From Priestia aryabhattai B8W22 (lineage in GTDB: Bacteria > Bacillota > Bacilli > Bacillales > Bacillaceae_H): a DNA stretch of 64,000 bases. The notes under the pieces were generated by a model that was given only the letters and a program-made list of their open reading frames with translations, was not told the origin of the DNA and searched no databases. Shown one piece after another: positions 9,880 to 19,056 of this stretch (positions within the stretch are counted from its first letter, which is position 1; every line of letters starts with the position of its first letter). The position numbers and the translations under genes were made by a program. The stretch spans positions 62,001 through 126,000 of the forward strand of contig NZ_JYOO01000007.1 of NCBI RefSeq assembly GCF_000956595.1. Direction: 5' to 3'.

Positions 9880-11058
9880 TTATGCTAACAACTCAAATAC
9901 ACCAGCAGCTCCCATTCCTCCGCCAATACACATGGTGACAATTCCAAACTGCTCATTCCGACGCTGCATTTCGTGCATTAAGCTAAGAGTAAGCTTAGCT
10001 CCCGTACAGCCTAATGGATGACCTAAGGCAATAGCGCCTCCGTTTACATTTACTTTATCTTCATTAATATTTAATTCACGAATAACGCCGAGTGCTTGAG
10101 AAGCAAATGCTTCATTCAATTCAAACAACCCGATATCAGAAAGCTCCAGCCCTGCTAGTTTAAGAGCTTTAGGGATGGCAGCTACCGGGCCAATCCCCAT
10201 TACTTCAGGCGGAACTCCTCCAACTGCAAATGAGCGAAACTTAAGCAAAGGCTTTAAGCCTTCTGCTTCAGCTTGTTCTTTATCCATTAGAAAAACGGAT
10301 GCAGCTCCGTCACTTGTCTGCGAAGAGTTTCCAGCTGTTACGGATCCTTTAATTGAAAAGGCTGGACGAAGTTTCCCTAATACGTCCGCAGTTGTGCCAG
10401 GACGAACTCCTTCATCTTGAGAGAACATCAGCTTTTGTTCACGGAGCTTATTGTTTTCATCGATTTTTCGAAGCGTCACTTCCACGGGAACAATTTCGTC
10501 GTTAAACTTCCCTTCTTGAAGCGCTTTTGCTGCTTTTTGATGGCTGCGTACAGCAAATGCATCCTGGTCTTCACGTGAAATGCCGTATTTCATCGCCACT
10601 TGTTCTGCTGTATGTCCCATGCCCATATAATACTCCGGCGCATTTTCAACCAGCTGAGCATTCGGACGCGCTACGTTTCCAAACATCGGAACAAAACTCA
10701 TTGATTCTGCTCCTCCAGCTAACACTGCTTTGGCTTGCCCTAGCATAATTCGCTCTGCACCGTAGGCAATACTTTGCAAACCTGATGAACAATAGCGATT
10801 AATCGTTATTGCTGGCACCGTATAAGGCAAACCTGCAAGAGCGCCAATATTTCGAGCCATATTCAAACCTTGTTCTGCTTCAGGCATCGCACAACCAATA
10901 ATTAAATCATCAATTGGTCCTTCGTATCCGCCTGCTCGGCGAAGAGTTTCTTTAACCGCAATGGCACCCAAATCATCAGGTCTAACACTTGCCAATGAAC
11001 CTTTTTTTGCTTTTCCGACCGGTGTCCTAGCACCTGCTACAATAACTGCTTCTCTCAT
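9880..11058 (-). CDS. fadA: Acetyl-CoA C-acyltransferase (3-ketoacyl-CoA thiolase) FadA
   Basis: A 392-residue thiolase that cleaves 3-ketoacyl-CoA with CoA to acetyl-CoA plus a shortened acyl-CoA. The nucleophilic cysteine is C90 in NRYCSSGLQS; the catalytic histidine is in GHPLGCTGA near residue 350 and the second cysteine in CIGGGMGAAG near 380. The protein ends at the normal family length. It follows fadN by about 12 nt in the fad operon. Confidence 0.95.
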   Translation of the reverse strand: MREAVIVAGARTPVGKAKKGSLASVRPDDLGAIAVKETLRRAGGYEGPIDDLIIGCAMPEAEQGLNMARNIGALAGLPYTVPAITINRYCSSGLQSIAYGAERIMLGQAKAVLAGGAESMSFVPMFGNVARPNAQLVENAPEYYMGMGHTAEQVAMKYGISREDQDAFAVRSHQKAAKALQEGKFNDEIVPVEVTLRKIDENNKLREQKLMFSQDEGVRPGTTADVLGKLRPAFSIKGSVTAGNSSQTSDGAASVFLMDKEQAEAEGLKPLLKFRSFAVGGVPPEVMGIGPVAAIPKALKLAGLELSDIGLFELNEAFASQALGVIRELNINEDKVNVNGGAIALGHPLGCTGAKLTLSLMHEMQRRNEQFGIVTMCIGGGMGAAGVFELLA

Positions 11059-11070
11059 TTTTTCTCCCCC

Positions 11071-13449
11071 TTAATTGCGCAGTGGTTTTCCTTTAACTAA
11101 CATGTGCTGCATACGTTCTTGAGACTTCGCTTCTCCAACAAGGCTTAAAAATGCTTCTCTCTCTAAGTCCAGCAAATACTCTTCATCAACTTCGGAACCA
11201 AACGCTACACGTCCTCCGGCTAACACAAATGCTAACTTACTAGCAATTTTATAATCATGTTCTGATATATATCCTGAATACTTCATGGATTGAGCTCCTA
11301 GCAGCAACGTTGCATATCCTGTTTCTCCAACGACAGGAACCTTAGCTTTTACAGGCGGTTTATAGCCCGTGTCATGTAAAGCAAGGACTGAGTTCTTCGC
11401 GTCATTCAGTAAGTGATCTCCGTTTACGCTGATGCCATCGTGGCGATTTAAGAAATTTAGCTGTTTAGCTTCTGCAGCAGAAGTGGATACTTTTGCAGTA
11501 GCAATTGTTTCAAATGTTTTATTCGCAATTTGCTGAAGGTCGAGCGTTACACCGTTAGGTAAACCACTTAACTGTTTGATATAAAGCTCCTTGTTACCTC
11601 CTCCACCAGGAATGAGTCCGACTCCTACTTCTACAAGGCCCATGTAAGTTTCAGCAGAAGCTTGAATTTTAGCTGACGGCAAGCAAATTTCTGCTCCGCC
11701 TCCAAGAGCCATTGCAAACGGAGCTGCAACAACCGGCTTCTCGTTGTATTTCACCTTCATCATTGCCTGTTGAAATTGTTTAATAACAAATTCAATTTCA
11801 AAATAATTGTCATCTTGTGCTTCCATTAAAATCATAGCTAAGTTAGCGCCAACGCAGAAATTTTTCCCTTGATTTCCTATGACCAGCCCTTTATAGTTCT
11901 TATTCACTTCTTCGAGAGACTGATTTAATAAACTGATAATATCTAGCCCAATTGCATTGTTAGGAGAAGTGAACTGCAGGCACGCCACATCATCTCCTAA
12001 ATCAATTAAACTCGCTCCGCTGTTTTCTAAAATGACATTATTTTGAGAGCGTAAAGACGACAGGTGAATCACCTTTTTATTTTCTTTTACCGCTTTATAC
12101 TCATCATCTTCGTAGTAAAGCGTTTGACCTTCCATTTCTTTATAAAAGCTTGTAAATCCGTTTTCCTGCATTTGTTTTACCCACTGCGGAATTGCTAAGC
12201 CCTCCTGCTCCATTTTCTCCATTGATTTTTCTAAACCAATTGCATCCCACGTCTCAAACGGACCCAGTTTCCAGCCAAACCCCCACTTCATAGCTTGATC
12301 AATGGCCACGATATCGCCGGCAATTTCATCTTTTAACTGAGCTGCATACACAAGAACGGGACTGATGATGTTCCAAAGAAGCTGCCCAGCACGATCATCG
12401 GAGTATATAAGCGCTTTCATTTTGTTTTGCAGCCCTTTTGCCTGCTTGCTTAATTCCGTAGAAACTGTTTTTAACTTCTTTCTCTCGACGTATTGAAGTG
12501 TACTAGGATCAAGTTCTAGAATTTCCTTGCCTTTCTTTAAAAAGAAGCCTTGCCCTGACTTGCTTCCTAGCCAGCCATTTTCCTGCATTTGTTTCATAAA
12601 TAAAGGCACATCGAATACTTCTTTTTCTTTGCCTTCCACTTTGTCAAACACATTGTTGGCCACATGAATAAATGTGTCTAGTCCCACTACGTCTAACGTT
12701 CGAAACGTTGCACTTTTTGGTCTTCCAATTAAGGGACCCGTCACAGAGTCAACTTCTCCCACGCTGTAATTACCTTTTAACATTTCTTGAACGGTCACAA
12801 GTAAACCGTACGTACCAATACGGTTGGCGATAAAGTTAGGCGTATCTTTTGCAATAACTACTCCTTTACCTAATACATCTTCACCAAACGTTTTCATATA
12901 TTCAACAATTTCTGATTTTGTGTCATGAGTTGGAATGATTTCCAATAACTTTAAATAACGCGGTGGATTAAAAAAGTGCGTTCCTAAGAAATGCGCTTTA
13001 AAATCTTCTGAGCGTCCTTTGGCCATTTCATGGATGGATATTCCCGAAGTATTTGAACTTACGATACTGCCTTTTTTTCGCACACTGTCAATTCTTTCAA
13101 ACAGCTGTTGTTTAATATCAAGACGTTCGACTACTACTTCAATAATCCAATCGCACTCACTTAACTGCTGCAAATGATCTTCAAAATTCCCTGGCGTAAT
13201 TAACGATAGTGACGACTTAGACGTTAAAGGCGCCGGTTTTTGCTTCGTTAATTTAGCTAGAGCAGTTGTACTCAACCGATTTCTCACTTGCCTATCTTCA
13301 AGCGTTAGCTGTTTTTTTTCCTCGTCTGCTGTTAATGAAGTTGGAACCACGTCTAGCAAAAGCGTTGGAATTCCTACATTTGCTAAATGAGCTGCAATTC
13401 CAGAGCCCATAACTCCTGAACCTAAAACGGCGGCTTTTTTTATGTTCAT
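11071..13449 (-). CDS. fadN: 3-hydroxyacyl-CoA dehydrogenase / enoyl-CoA hydratase FadN
   Basis: A two-function beta-oxidation enzyme of 792 residues. The N-terminal NAD-binding Rossmann motif VLGSGVMGSGIAAHLA is followed by the 3HCDH domains (HFFNPPRYLKLLEI near 160; ANRIG near 210). The C-terminal third is a crotonase domain with GNQGKNFCVGANL and PFAMALGGGAEICL forming the oxyanion hole. I start at the ATG at 13449 (GGGG 6 nt upstream); the frame is open to a GTG at 13461. It is the first gene of fadN-fadA-fadE, with a FadR operator about 30 bp upstream. Confidence 0.93.
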   Translation of the reverse strand: MNIKKAAVLGSGVMGSGIAAHLANVGIPTLLLDVVPTSLTADEEKKQLTLEDRQVRNRLSTTALAKLTKQKPAPLTSKSSLSLITPGNFEDHLQQLSECDWIIEVVVERLDIKQQLFERIDSVRKKGSIVSSNTSGISIHEMAKGRSEDFKAHFLGTHFFNPPRYLKLLEIIPTHDTKSEIVEYMKTFGEDVLGKGVVIAKDTPNFIANRIGTYGLLVTVQEMLKGNYSVGEVDSVTGPLIGRPKSATFRTLDVVGLDTFIHVANNVFDKVEGKEKEVFDVPLFMKQMQENGWLGSKSGQGFFLKKGKEILELDPSTLQYVERKKLKTVSTELSKQAKGLQNKMKALIYSDDRAGQLLWNIISPVLVYAAQLKDEIAGDIVAIDQAMKWGFGWKLGPFETWDAIGLEKSMEKMEQEGLAIPQWVKQMQENGFTSFYKEMEGQTLYYEDDEYKAVKENKKVIHLSSLRSQNNVILENSGASLIDLGDDVACLQFTSPNNAIGLDIISLLNQSLEEVNKNYKGLVIGNQGKNFCVGANLAMILMEAQDDNYFEIEFVIKQFQQAMMKVKYNEKPVVAAPFAMALGGGAEICLPSAKIQASAETYMGLVEVGVGLIPGGGGNKELYIKQLSGLPNGVTLDLQQIANKTFETIATAKVSTSAAEAKQLNFLNRHDGISVNGDHLLNDAKNSVLALHDTGYKPPVKAKVPVVGETGYATLLLGAQSMKYSGYISEHDYKIASKLAFVLAGGRVAFGSEVDEEYLLDLEREAFLSLVGEAKSQERMQHMLVKGKPLRN

Positions 13450-13477
13450 AATTATCCCCACATCCCCTTTAATATAT

Positions 13478-13495
13478 TGAATGAATGGTCATTCA
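13478..13495. promoter_or_regulatory. FadR operator in front of fadN
   Basis: TGAATGAATGGTCATTCA differs by one base from the B. subtilis FadR consensus TGAATGAATANTCATTCA. A TAAAAT -10 element lies at its upstream edge on the minus strand, so bound FadR would block the promoter until long-chain acyl-CoA releases it. Confidence 0.88.
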
Positions 13496-13636
13496 TTTTA
13501 TGTGTAAAAAAAGAGAGTCACAGTTAATCTCTGTTTTTACTATAAAACATTTTTTAAATTTTCGCAATATATTCACAATATTATCTCTAACTATTTTTAA
13601 TGTGTTTGGTTATCTTAATACACAGGAGGTGATTTT

Positions 13637-13786
13637 GTGAGCAAATTAAAGAAGGATCCATCGTCAGCAGGCGTAAGCGCAGCAAGCGTTAAAGGAAATG
13701 CTGGACCGGTTAATGAACCGCACGGTCGCGGCAAAAAGACATCTCAAAACCAACAGTACACAAAGCATAATACTCAAGGACATTAA
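13637..13786 (+). CDS. yuzL: YuzL family small protein
   Basis: A 49-residue protein starting at GTG with a strong AGGAGGT ribosome site 6 nt upstream. The sequence (SKLKKDPSSAGVSAASVKG, then N, AGPV and a basic Gln/Asn-rich tail) matches the YuzL family, found next to the fad/yusM region in B. subtilis. It is highly basic and hydrophilic, like small acid-soluble spore proteins, but no function is known. An intrinsic terminator follows directly, so it is a one-gene unit. Confidence 0.82.
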   Translation: MSKLKKDPSSAGVSAASVKGNAGPVNEPHGRGKKTSQNQQYTKHNTQGH

Positions 13787-13790
13787 CCTC

Positions 13791-13828
13791 AAAATCGAAC
13801 ATGAGTAATCGAATCATGTTCGATTTTT
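13791..13828 (+). terminator. Intrinsic terminator after yuzL
   Basis: AAATCGAACATGA and TCATGTTCGATTTTT form a 13-bp stem ending in a T-run. The A-run on the other side could serve the opposite strand. Confidence 0.85.
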
Positions 13829-13865
13829 GATTATTTCTTACTTTGTCATCACGACCATTTCATTA

Positions 13866-14783
13866 TTATTTTTTTACGATTCCTTTTAAGACAAATGCGA
13901 CGTTTGCAGGTCTTTCTGCAAGGCGCCTCATAAAATACCCATACCAGTCCGTTCCATAAGGAACGTACACTCTCATTTTATATTGTTCTGCTACGAGCTG
14001 AACTTGCCTTTCTGATCGAATGCCGTATAGCATCTGAAATTCAAACTGATTCATTGAAATTCCATGCTTTTTAACAAACTCTTTTGTATACTGAATGATT
14101 CGTTCATCGTGAGTAGCAACTGCTGTGTAGTGGCCGTTTAATAAGTGAAGTCCAATGATGTTTTGAAAGTTTTCGTCCACGTCTTCTTTATCAGGAAACG
14201 CCACGTCTGCTGCTTCTTTGTACGCACCTTTCACTAACCTTAATTTAGGAGCATAAGCATCTAATTCACGGACGTCACTTTCTGTACGATATAAGTATGC
14301 TTGAAGCACCGTCCCTACGTGTTCATACTCATTTTTTAATTGTTTAAATAGCTTAATCGTCTTGCTGCATCGCTTATAGTCTTCCATATCAATCGTCACA
14401 AATACGCTATGTTTTTCCGCTTCTTCAAGAATACGCCGCATATGATGAAGCGCTAAATCTTCTGAAATATCCAGTCCCATAGACGTTAATTTTAAAGAAA
14501 TTTCTGAATCTAATCTTTCTTTGTGTATAAGGTGGATGGCCTTTATGCATTGAGCCGCTGCATGATCGACTTCAGCTTCACTTTCCACAAATTCTCCCAG
14601 ATAATCAATCGTTACTTTTAACCCCTTTTCATTTAGCCTTTTTATCACACTAACCGCTTCGTCGATGGTTTCCCCTGCAACAAAACGTGCTGCTCCAAAA
14701 CGTAAGCCATAGCGCTTAGCCAGCTTTGTTAACTTTTTGCTTTTTGATAACAATAAAAAAAAGTTTCTTATCGTTTGTTCCAA
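13866..14783 (-). CDS. Proline dehydrogenase (PutB/FadM type)
   Basis: A 305-residue FAD-dependent monofunctional proline dehydrogenase, which oxidises proline to pyrroline-5-carboxylate at the membrane. Family marks are LKLTSMGLDIS near 101, LRLVKGAYKEA near 180 and the C-terminal YGTDWYGYFMRRLAERPANV, whose RRLAERPAN binds proline and FAD. It starts at TTG with a GGGGGG ribosome site. The position next to the fad genes matches B. subtilis yusM, so it is more likely that gene than PutB of the put operon; no P5C dehydrogenase gene is adjacent. Confidence 0.85.
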   Translation of the reverse strand: MEQTIRNFFLLLSKSKKLTKLAKRYGLRFGAARFVAGETIDEAVSVIKRLNEKGLKVTIDYLGEFVESEAEVDHAAAQCIKAIHLIHKERLDSEISLKLTSMGLDISEDLALHHMRRILEEAEKHSVFVTIDMEDYKRCSKTIKLFKQLKNEYEHVGTVLQAYLYRTESDVRELDAYAPKLRLVKGAYKEAADVAFPDKEDVDENFQNIIGLHLLNGHYTAVATHDERIIQYTKEFVKKHGISMNQFEFQMLYGIRSERQVQLVAEQYKMRVYVPYGTDWYGYFMRRLAERPANVAFVLKGIVKK

Positions 14784-14927
14784 AGCAACCCCCCGCCTTC
14801 ACTTGTCATACACCTCACAAATTTTATCCAATTATCATTAATTTTACCATTTTATCAATCAGATAGATAGGCACCCTTAATTAACATATGCACACTAGAT
14901 CAAAAAGCGACCTGGGGCTTTTTTGAT

Positions 14928-14964
14928 AAAAAAACATCCATCAGCTTCGTGATGAATGTTTTTT
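14928..14964 (-). terminator. Intrinsic terminator of the siderophore permease operon
   Basis: An 11-bp stem with one mismatch and a GCTTCG tetraloop-like turn; TTTTTTT follows on the minus strand. It overlaps the stop codon of the DUF2573 gene. Confidence 0.85.
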
Positions 14965-15226
14965 ATTCTGGTTTTCGCTGTGACGCTCGATGCGCTTCAT
15001 TCAGCTCTTTTATTTCCTTCACAATCTCGACCATCTCCGCTTTTGCTTCTGGATATAATTGATTCCAATGCTTTGTTAAAGGCGGCATAGATTTTGAGAT
15101 ATGGTTGTAAAGTGCCCACATTTTCACTTTTTCCTGCAGCTGCTCGTCACTTTTACCAACCATTAGTTCCGTATACTTTTCAATCAAACCGTCGAATTGC
15201 TCTTGAAAGGTTTTATTCATGCACAA
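14963..15226 (-). CDS. DUF2573 family protein (YusU-like)
   Basis: An 87-residue soluble helical protein, rich in charged residues, of the DUF2573 (YusU) family. Function unknown. It overlaps the FhuF-like gene by 14 nt and is the last gene of the siderophore import operon, so it may help iron uptake or release; in B. subtilis yusU lies beside yusV, the ATPase of this transporter. No catalytic or metal-binding motif is visible. Confidence 0.7.
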   Translation of the reverse strand: MCMNKTFQEQFDGLIEKYTELMVGKSDEQLQEKVKMWALYNHISKSMPPLTKHWNQLYPEAKAEMVEIVKEIKELNEAHRASQRKPE

Positions 15227-15995
15227 TCACTCCTTTCTTTGGTTTACAAATAACCGGACACGTTCGACAATAAGTCTCTTTATCTCCTGTCTGGTAAGAC
15301 AGACAGCACGTTTGCCGAACTCTTATCTCCTGCTTTTGCTTCTCTACATATTGAGGAAGTGAACTGTACCGAGCAAGCGGATTATGATGATATGAACCAA
15401 AGTGATGACCCTCAGCTTCTTCCAACACGTATCGTAAATCTTTTTTCACTTCCACATTGTCTATTTCTTCCTTTGCTAAAAGCAAATCATAAAGCCAGTG
15501 GATATAAACAGCTACGTTTTCCCACAGCGTCAGCTTTGAAATTTTTGTTACTTTACGCAGTGCTGACCATATCGGCTCAATTTGATGAGCAAACAATTCA
15601 TCAAGAAGTTCATCAAGAAGAATTTTCCGATTGTCCTCTGTTACTTCTATTGTCTCAATTTCTGAGATAAATACTTTTGGAAGCCACATCGTTTCAGCGT
15701 CTTCTGTATGCAACGAAATATTTTTAATCGATGCGTTTATCTTTTTTTGAAACACAATAAATGAATACAAAGCCGCCACCGCAACAAAGCTATATCGCTT
15801 CGCTAGCATGGAAGCCGCTGCTCTCAAGTTAGCAGCCTCCATCGTCTGTTGAATCCATAGCAGCTGCACCCTCAGCGCACTTCCATCCATGCAGCTGGAG
15901 GGAGACAACCTGTACAGCGAGTTATCTTTAAACGTACAGCGGAATTTTTCTGCTAACTCGCTTTGCTCATTCCTACTGAGCATGCTGTGTTTCAA
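15213..15995 (-). CDS. FhuF-like ferric-siderophore reductase
   Basis: A 260-residue protein with a C-terminal cysteine cluster, CC-x11-C-x2-C (TCCLSYQ then [10 protein letters not shown]), like the [2Fe-2S] site of FhuF siderophore reductases. By analogy it removes iron from the imported siderophore by reduction in the cytoplasm. The N-terminal two thirds are diverged, which is normal in this family. The start (TTG) lies inside the end of the ATPase gene, with a 23-nt overlap, and the DUF2573 gene overlaps its end, so all are one tightly packed operon. Assignment rests mainly on the cysteine pattern and the context. Confidence 0.7.
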   Translation of the reverse strand: MKHSMLSRNEQSELAEKFRCTFKDNSLYRLSPSSCMDGSALRVQLLWIQQTMEAANLRAAASMLAKRYSFVAVAALYSFIVFQKKINASIKNISLHTEDAETMWLPKVFISEIETIEVTEDNRKILLDELLDELFAHQIEPIWSALRKVTKISKLTLWENVAVYIHWLYDLLLAKEEIDNVEVKKDLRYVLEEAEGHHFGSYHHNPLARYSSLPQYVEKQKQEIRVRQTCCLSYQTGDKETYCRTCPVICKPKKGVIVHE

Positions 15996-16800
15996 CTCGC
16001 AGCTTATTCACAATACATCGTCCGCGCCCATGAGGAATACAAAGAGGTGTTCCAAATAACGGATCCACCGTCACTTCACAGTTCATATTAAAAACTCGCT
16101 GCACTAAATCGCAGTTAATGACTTCTTCTGGTCTTCCTTGTGCATAGATTTTTTTATCTTGAAGCGCCACAATATGATGAGCATAGCGGCAGGCTAGGTT
16201 TAAATCATGCAGCACCATTACGATGGTACGATTTTCTTTTTCATTCAGTTCAAACAACAAGTCCAAGATCTCAATTTGATGCGTCATATCTAAATACGTT
16301 GTCGGTTCATCAAGTAAAATAATATCCGTATCTTGCGCTAATGTCATGGCAATCCATGCGCGCTGACGCTGTCCTCCGGAAAGCGAATCAACTTGACGGT
16401 CAGCCAAGTCTGCTAAACCTGTGGCTTCAAGCGCGTTTTGTACTTTCTCTTCATCTTCTTGAGACCACTGACGGAACCAATTTTGATACGGATAGCGCCC
16501 TTGCTTAACAAGCTGCAGCACTGTCAGCCCTTCAGGTGCAACAGGACCTTGCGGAAGGATTGCTAGCTGCTTTGCAATTTCCTTTGTAGGAAGAGAAGAA
16601 ATTTTAGAGCCTTCTAGTAAAATAGAGCCGGCATGTGGCTTTAATAATCTTGCTAGTGAACGCAGCAGCGTAGATTTTCCGCATCCATTACTGCCGATAA
16701 AAACCGTAATCTCACCCTTTGGGATGGTAACGTCAAGCTCATCTATAATCATCGCTTCTCCATATGATAATGTTAGCGATTTTGTTTCTAATGAATGCAT
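15973..16800 (-). CDS. yusV: Iron-siderophore ABC transporter ATP-binding protein (YusV-like)
   Basis: A 275-residue FecE/FepC-type ATPase: Walker [10 protein letters not shown] near residue 38, signature [17 protein letters not shown] near 142, Walker [13 protein letters not shown]. It powers uptake of ferric siderophores through the two permeases encoded just upstream. In B. subtilis YusV is a shared ATPase, encoded apart from its permeases and serving both bacillibactin and YfiYZ/YfhA import; here it is in the permease operon. An AAGGAG site precedes the ATG. Confidence 0.88.
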   Translation of the reverse strand: MHSLETKSLTLSYGEAMIIDELDVTIPKGEITVFIGSNGCGKSTLLRSLARLLKPHAGSILLEGSKISSLPTKEIAKQLAILPQGPVAPEGLTVLQLVKQGRYPYQNWFRQWSQEDEEKVQNALEATGLADLADRQVDSLSGGQRQRAWIAMTLAQDTDIILLDEPTTYLDMTHQIEILDLLFELNEKENRTIVMVLHDLNLACRYAHHIVALQDKKIYAQGRPEEVINCDLVQRVFNMNCEVTVDPLFGTPLCIPHGRGRCIVNKLRVETQHAQ

Positions 16801-16826
16801 GCGAATCGCTCCTTCTACAAAGAATG

Positions 16827-17876
16827 CTATACGTTTCTTTGTTTATATAGTAAATAAATGAAGTACGGTGCACCAATTGCAGCTGTAAATACACCTGCTG
16901 GCACTTCGATTGGTAAGAAGAATGTTCGGCCAATTAAATCTGCTGCTGTGATTAAAATCGCTCCGATTAGTGCCGATAGCGGTATTAAAGCTCCGAATGA
17001 TGAACCTACAAGCTTTCGGGCAATATGTGGAGCAAGTAATCCTACAAAGCTAATTCCGCCTGCAAATGCAACGGCGCTTCCTGTTAAAGCTGTGCTCATT
17101 AGCAATAGTGCCAATCGATTTTTTTGAACGCGACTTCCAACGTTAGTCGCAATTTCTTCACCTAATTCTTGAACATTTAAATTTCGAATCATTAAAATCG
17201 TGATTATAACCAGCCCTATTGTAACAGGAACTAGTACGGAAACACTGGCCCAGTTTGAGCCATACACCGTTCCCGTAATCCAAATATTTGCCTGACTGGC
17301 GCGATAGATAGGACCCATAATCATAAACAGCGTGGTCATAGCTTTCGTTAGCGCTGTTAATCCAATTCCTATTAATACTAGTGTAATAGGAGAGACGCCA
17401 TTTTTCCAGGCAAACACATAAAGTAAAAGCGCCACTGCCACCGCACCTAAAAATGCGCTAACAGGCATCCAATTAATACTTACGGTTAACGAGTTGCTTT
17501 TATCACTAAATAGTGCCAAAAATAACACCACACCGACTGACGCTCCTCCTGTTAATCCGATTAAATCTGGTGAAGCAAGCGGATTTCTCACAAGCCCCTG
17601 CAAGATAGCACCGGCAATGGCTAAACAAATACCGGCACAAATGGCAACGATAATGCGCGGAAGTCTAAAGGAGGTAACAACTAACCGTTCAAACTCCAAT
17701 CCATGCCCCGCTAAAATTTTAATCACACGAAAAGGATTGATAAATAAGTCACCCGTACCTGCACTTACCAAAAAGAGTGCAACAAGGACAGCTGAAAATC
17801 CGATAATGATTAGAGCAGCTTTTATATTAACTAAAAATGAAATTCTCTTTAAACGAAGAGATAAGTATGTTTTCAT
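16827..17876 (-). CDS. Iron-siderophore ABC permease, FecCD family (YfhA-like)
   Basis: A 349-residue integral membrane permease with about nine to ten hydrophobic segments. The [23 protein letters not shown] block near residues 90-110 (loop and start of a helix) and the C-terminal [13 protein letters not shown] motif that contacts the ATPase are FecCD hallmarks. It overlaps the other permease gene by 4 nt (ATGA) and forms a heterodimer with it. Similarity of the pair to YfhA/YfiZ suggests hydroxamate-citrate siderophores (schizokinen type) as substrates; this is inference. Confidence 0.87.
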   Translation of the reverse strand: MKTYLSLRLKRISFLVNIKAALIIIGFSAVLVALFLVSAGTGDLFINPFRVIKILAGHGLEFERLVVTSFRLPRIIVAICAGICLAIAGAILQGLVRNPLASPDLIGLTGGASVGVVLFLALFSDKSNSLTVSINWMPVSAFLGAVAVALLLYVFAWKNGVSPITLVLIGIGLTALTKAMTTLFMIMGPIYRASQANIWITGTVYGSNWASVSVLVPVTIGLVIITILMIRNLNVQELGEEIATNVGSRVQKNRLALLLMSTALTGSAVAFAGGISFVGLLAPHIARKLVGSSFGALIPLSALIGAILITAADLIGRTFFLPIEVPAGVFTAAIGAPYFIYLLYKQRNV

Positions 17877-18883
17877 GACGCCTTCGCCCCTTTCCTTGCC
17901 ATATAGATAAAGAAAGGTGTACCAATAACAGCAGTCATGACTCCAACAGGGATTTCTTGAGGCATAATGACGTACCTTGCGCCAACATCAGCTAATAAAA
18001 TTAAAATCCCGCCGACAACCGCACTATAGGGAAATACCCAGCGATAATCTTGTCCTACAATTGCTCTTACAACGTGAGGAACAATGATTCCTACAAAGCT
18101 AATCGGACCGGCTACTGCAACGGCTCCCCCGGCTAAGATCGCAATAATGATCCCGCTTATAATTTTGACAAGAGCCGTTCTTTGACCTAATCCTTTAGCT
18201 ACATCTTCACCAATCGTTAAAATATTAATTTTTGAAGCGATAAAAAAAGTAACAATAATTGCTGGCACTACATAAGGCAGTATGCCATACAGCATTTCCA
18301 CCTTGCGTCCTTGCACAGACCCAGCCAGCCAAAAAAGGACTTGATCAAGCGAAGATTCATCCACAGCCAGCAGTCCTTGTGTTAAAGAAGAGAAAAAGGC
18401 TGCAATAGCCGCTCCTGCGAGCGTCAGTTTAATAGGCGTTAATCCTTCTTTTCCGATGGACCCAAGAAAATAGACAACCACTACGGTTAATGCCGCTCCT
18501 ACAAATGCAATCCATGTAAAAGCTTGAAGTGAATTGACCGAAAAAATCATCACTGCAACAACAATAAAAAAGCTGGCCCCAGCGTTCACACCAATAATAT
18601 CCGGTGAAGCAAGTGGGTTTTTCGTTAACGCCTGCATCATTGCTCCTGCAATTCCTAAACAAATACCTACCACAGCACCGATTATAGCGCGCGGCAATCG
18701 AATATTTTGAATAACTATGTGCTCATTCGAACCGTTAAACGCTTGAAAAGCTTCAAATGCTGTTTTGATACTTGTATCTGTGTATCCCAGTACGATACTT
18801 AATCCAATACAGATTAAAAGCAGCATGATTCCAATGATGAGCCCCATTACTTTCATTTGAACACTGCGTAGCATCATTTTCAT
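17873..18883 (-). CDS. Iron-siderophore ABC permease, FecCD family (YfiZ-like)
   Basis: A 336-residue FecCD-type permease, the partner of the downstream permease. It has the conserved LTKNPLASPDIIGVNAGAS block near residue 90 and GIIVPHVVRAIVG near 265 for contact with the ATPase. It is the first gene of a five-gene operon (two permeases, ATPase, FhuF-like protein, DUF2573), starting at ATG behind an AGGAG site. The promoter upstream carries a Fur box, so the operon should be switched on by iron shortage. Confidence 0.88.
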   Translation of the reverse strand: MKMMLRSVQMKVMGLIIGIMLLLICIGLSIVLGYTDTSIKTAFEAFQAFNGSNEHIVIQNIRLPRAIIGAVVGICLGIAGAMMQALTKNPLASPDIIGVNAGASFFIVVAVMIFSVNSLQAFTWIAFVGAALTVVVVYFLGSIGKEGLTPIKLTLAGAAIAAFFSSLTQGLLAVDESSLDQVLFWLAGSVQGRKVEMLYGILPYVVPAIIVTFFIASKINILTIGEDVAKGLGQRTALVKIISGIIIAILAGGAVAVAGPISFVGIIVPHVVRAIVGQDYRWVFPYSAVVGGILILLADVGARYVIMPQEIPVGVMTAVIGTPFFIYMARKGAKAS

Positions 18884-18923
18884 TGCTCTCCTCTAAGATG
18901 ATTCCTATATATATCTAACCTTT

Positions 18924-18952
18924 AGTTTAGGAAACATTGAAAAAAGTGTCAA
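18924..18952 (-). promoter_or_regulatory. Promoter of the siderophore permease operon
   Basis: Minus strand TTGACA (18952-18947), 17-nt spacer, TAAACT (18929-18924); start expected near 18917, about 35 nt before the first permease gene. The Fur box at 18959-18973 lies just upstream of the -35. Confidence 0.82.
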
Positions 18953-18958
18953 TGATTT

Positions 18959-18973
18959 TGAGAATCATTTTCA
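18959..18973. promoter_or_regulatory. Fur box between the divergent promoters
   Basis: TGAGAATCATTTTCA is a 7-1-7 inverted repeat with two changes from the ideal TGATAATNATTATCA. The surrounding AATGATTTTGAGAATCATT gives a second overlapping partial repeat reaching the -35 of the minus-strand promoter. Confidence 0.85.
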
Positions 18974-18981
18974 TTTTTTAA

Positions 18982-19010
18982 TTGACACCGCTTAAAAGTT
19001 AGAATATTAT
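18982..19010 (+). promoter_or_regulatory. Promoter of the siderophore-binding lipoprotein gene
   Basis: TTGACA (18982-18987), 17-nt spacer, TATTAT (19005-19010), start near 19017. The second Fur box begins a few bases after the start site. Confidence 0.85.
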
Positions 19011-19022
19011 CTTAATTGTTAA

Positions 19023-19037
19023 TGAAAATCATTATCA
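19023..19037. promoter_or_regulatory. Fur box downstream of the binding-protein promoter
   Basis: TGAAAATCATTATCA, a 7-1-7 inverted repeat with one change from the Fur consensus, at about +7 to +21 of the plus-strand transcript. Confidence 0.88.
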
Positions 19038-19056
19038 CTCACAAGGGGGAAAAGAC

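Noticed and set aside
15359-15670. Plus-strand frame of 103 codons inside the FhuF-like gene
   Set aside because: Antisense shadow; no start signals, and the minus-strand gene has the cysteine motif and operon context.
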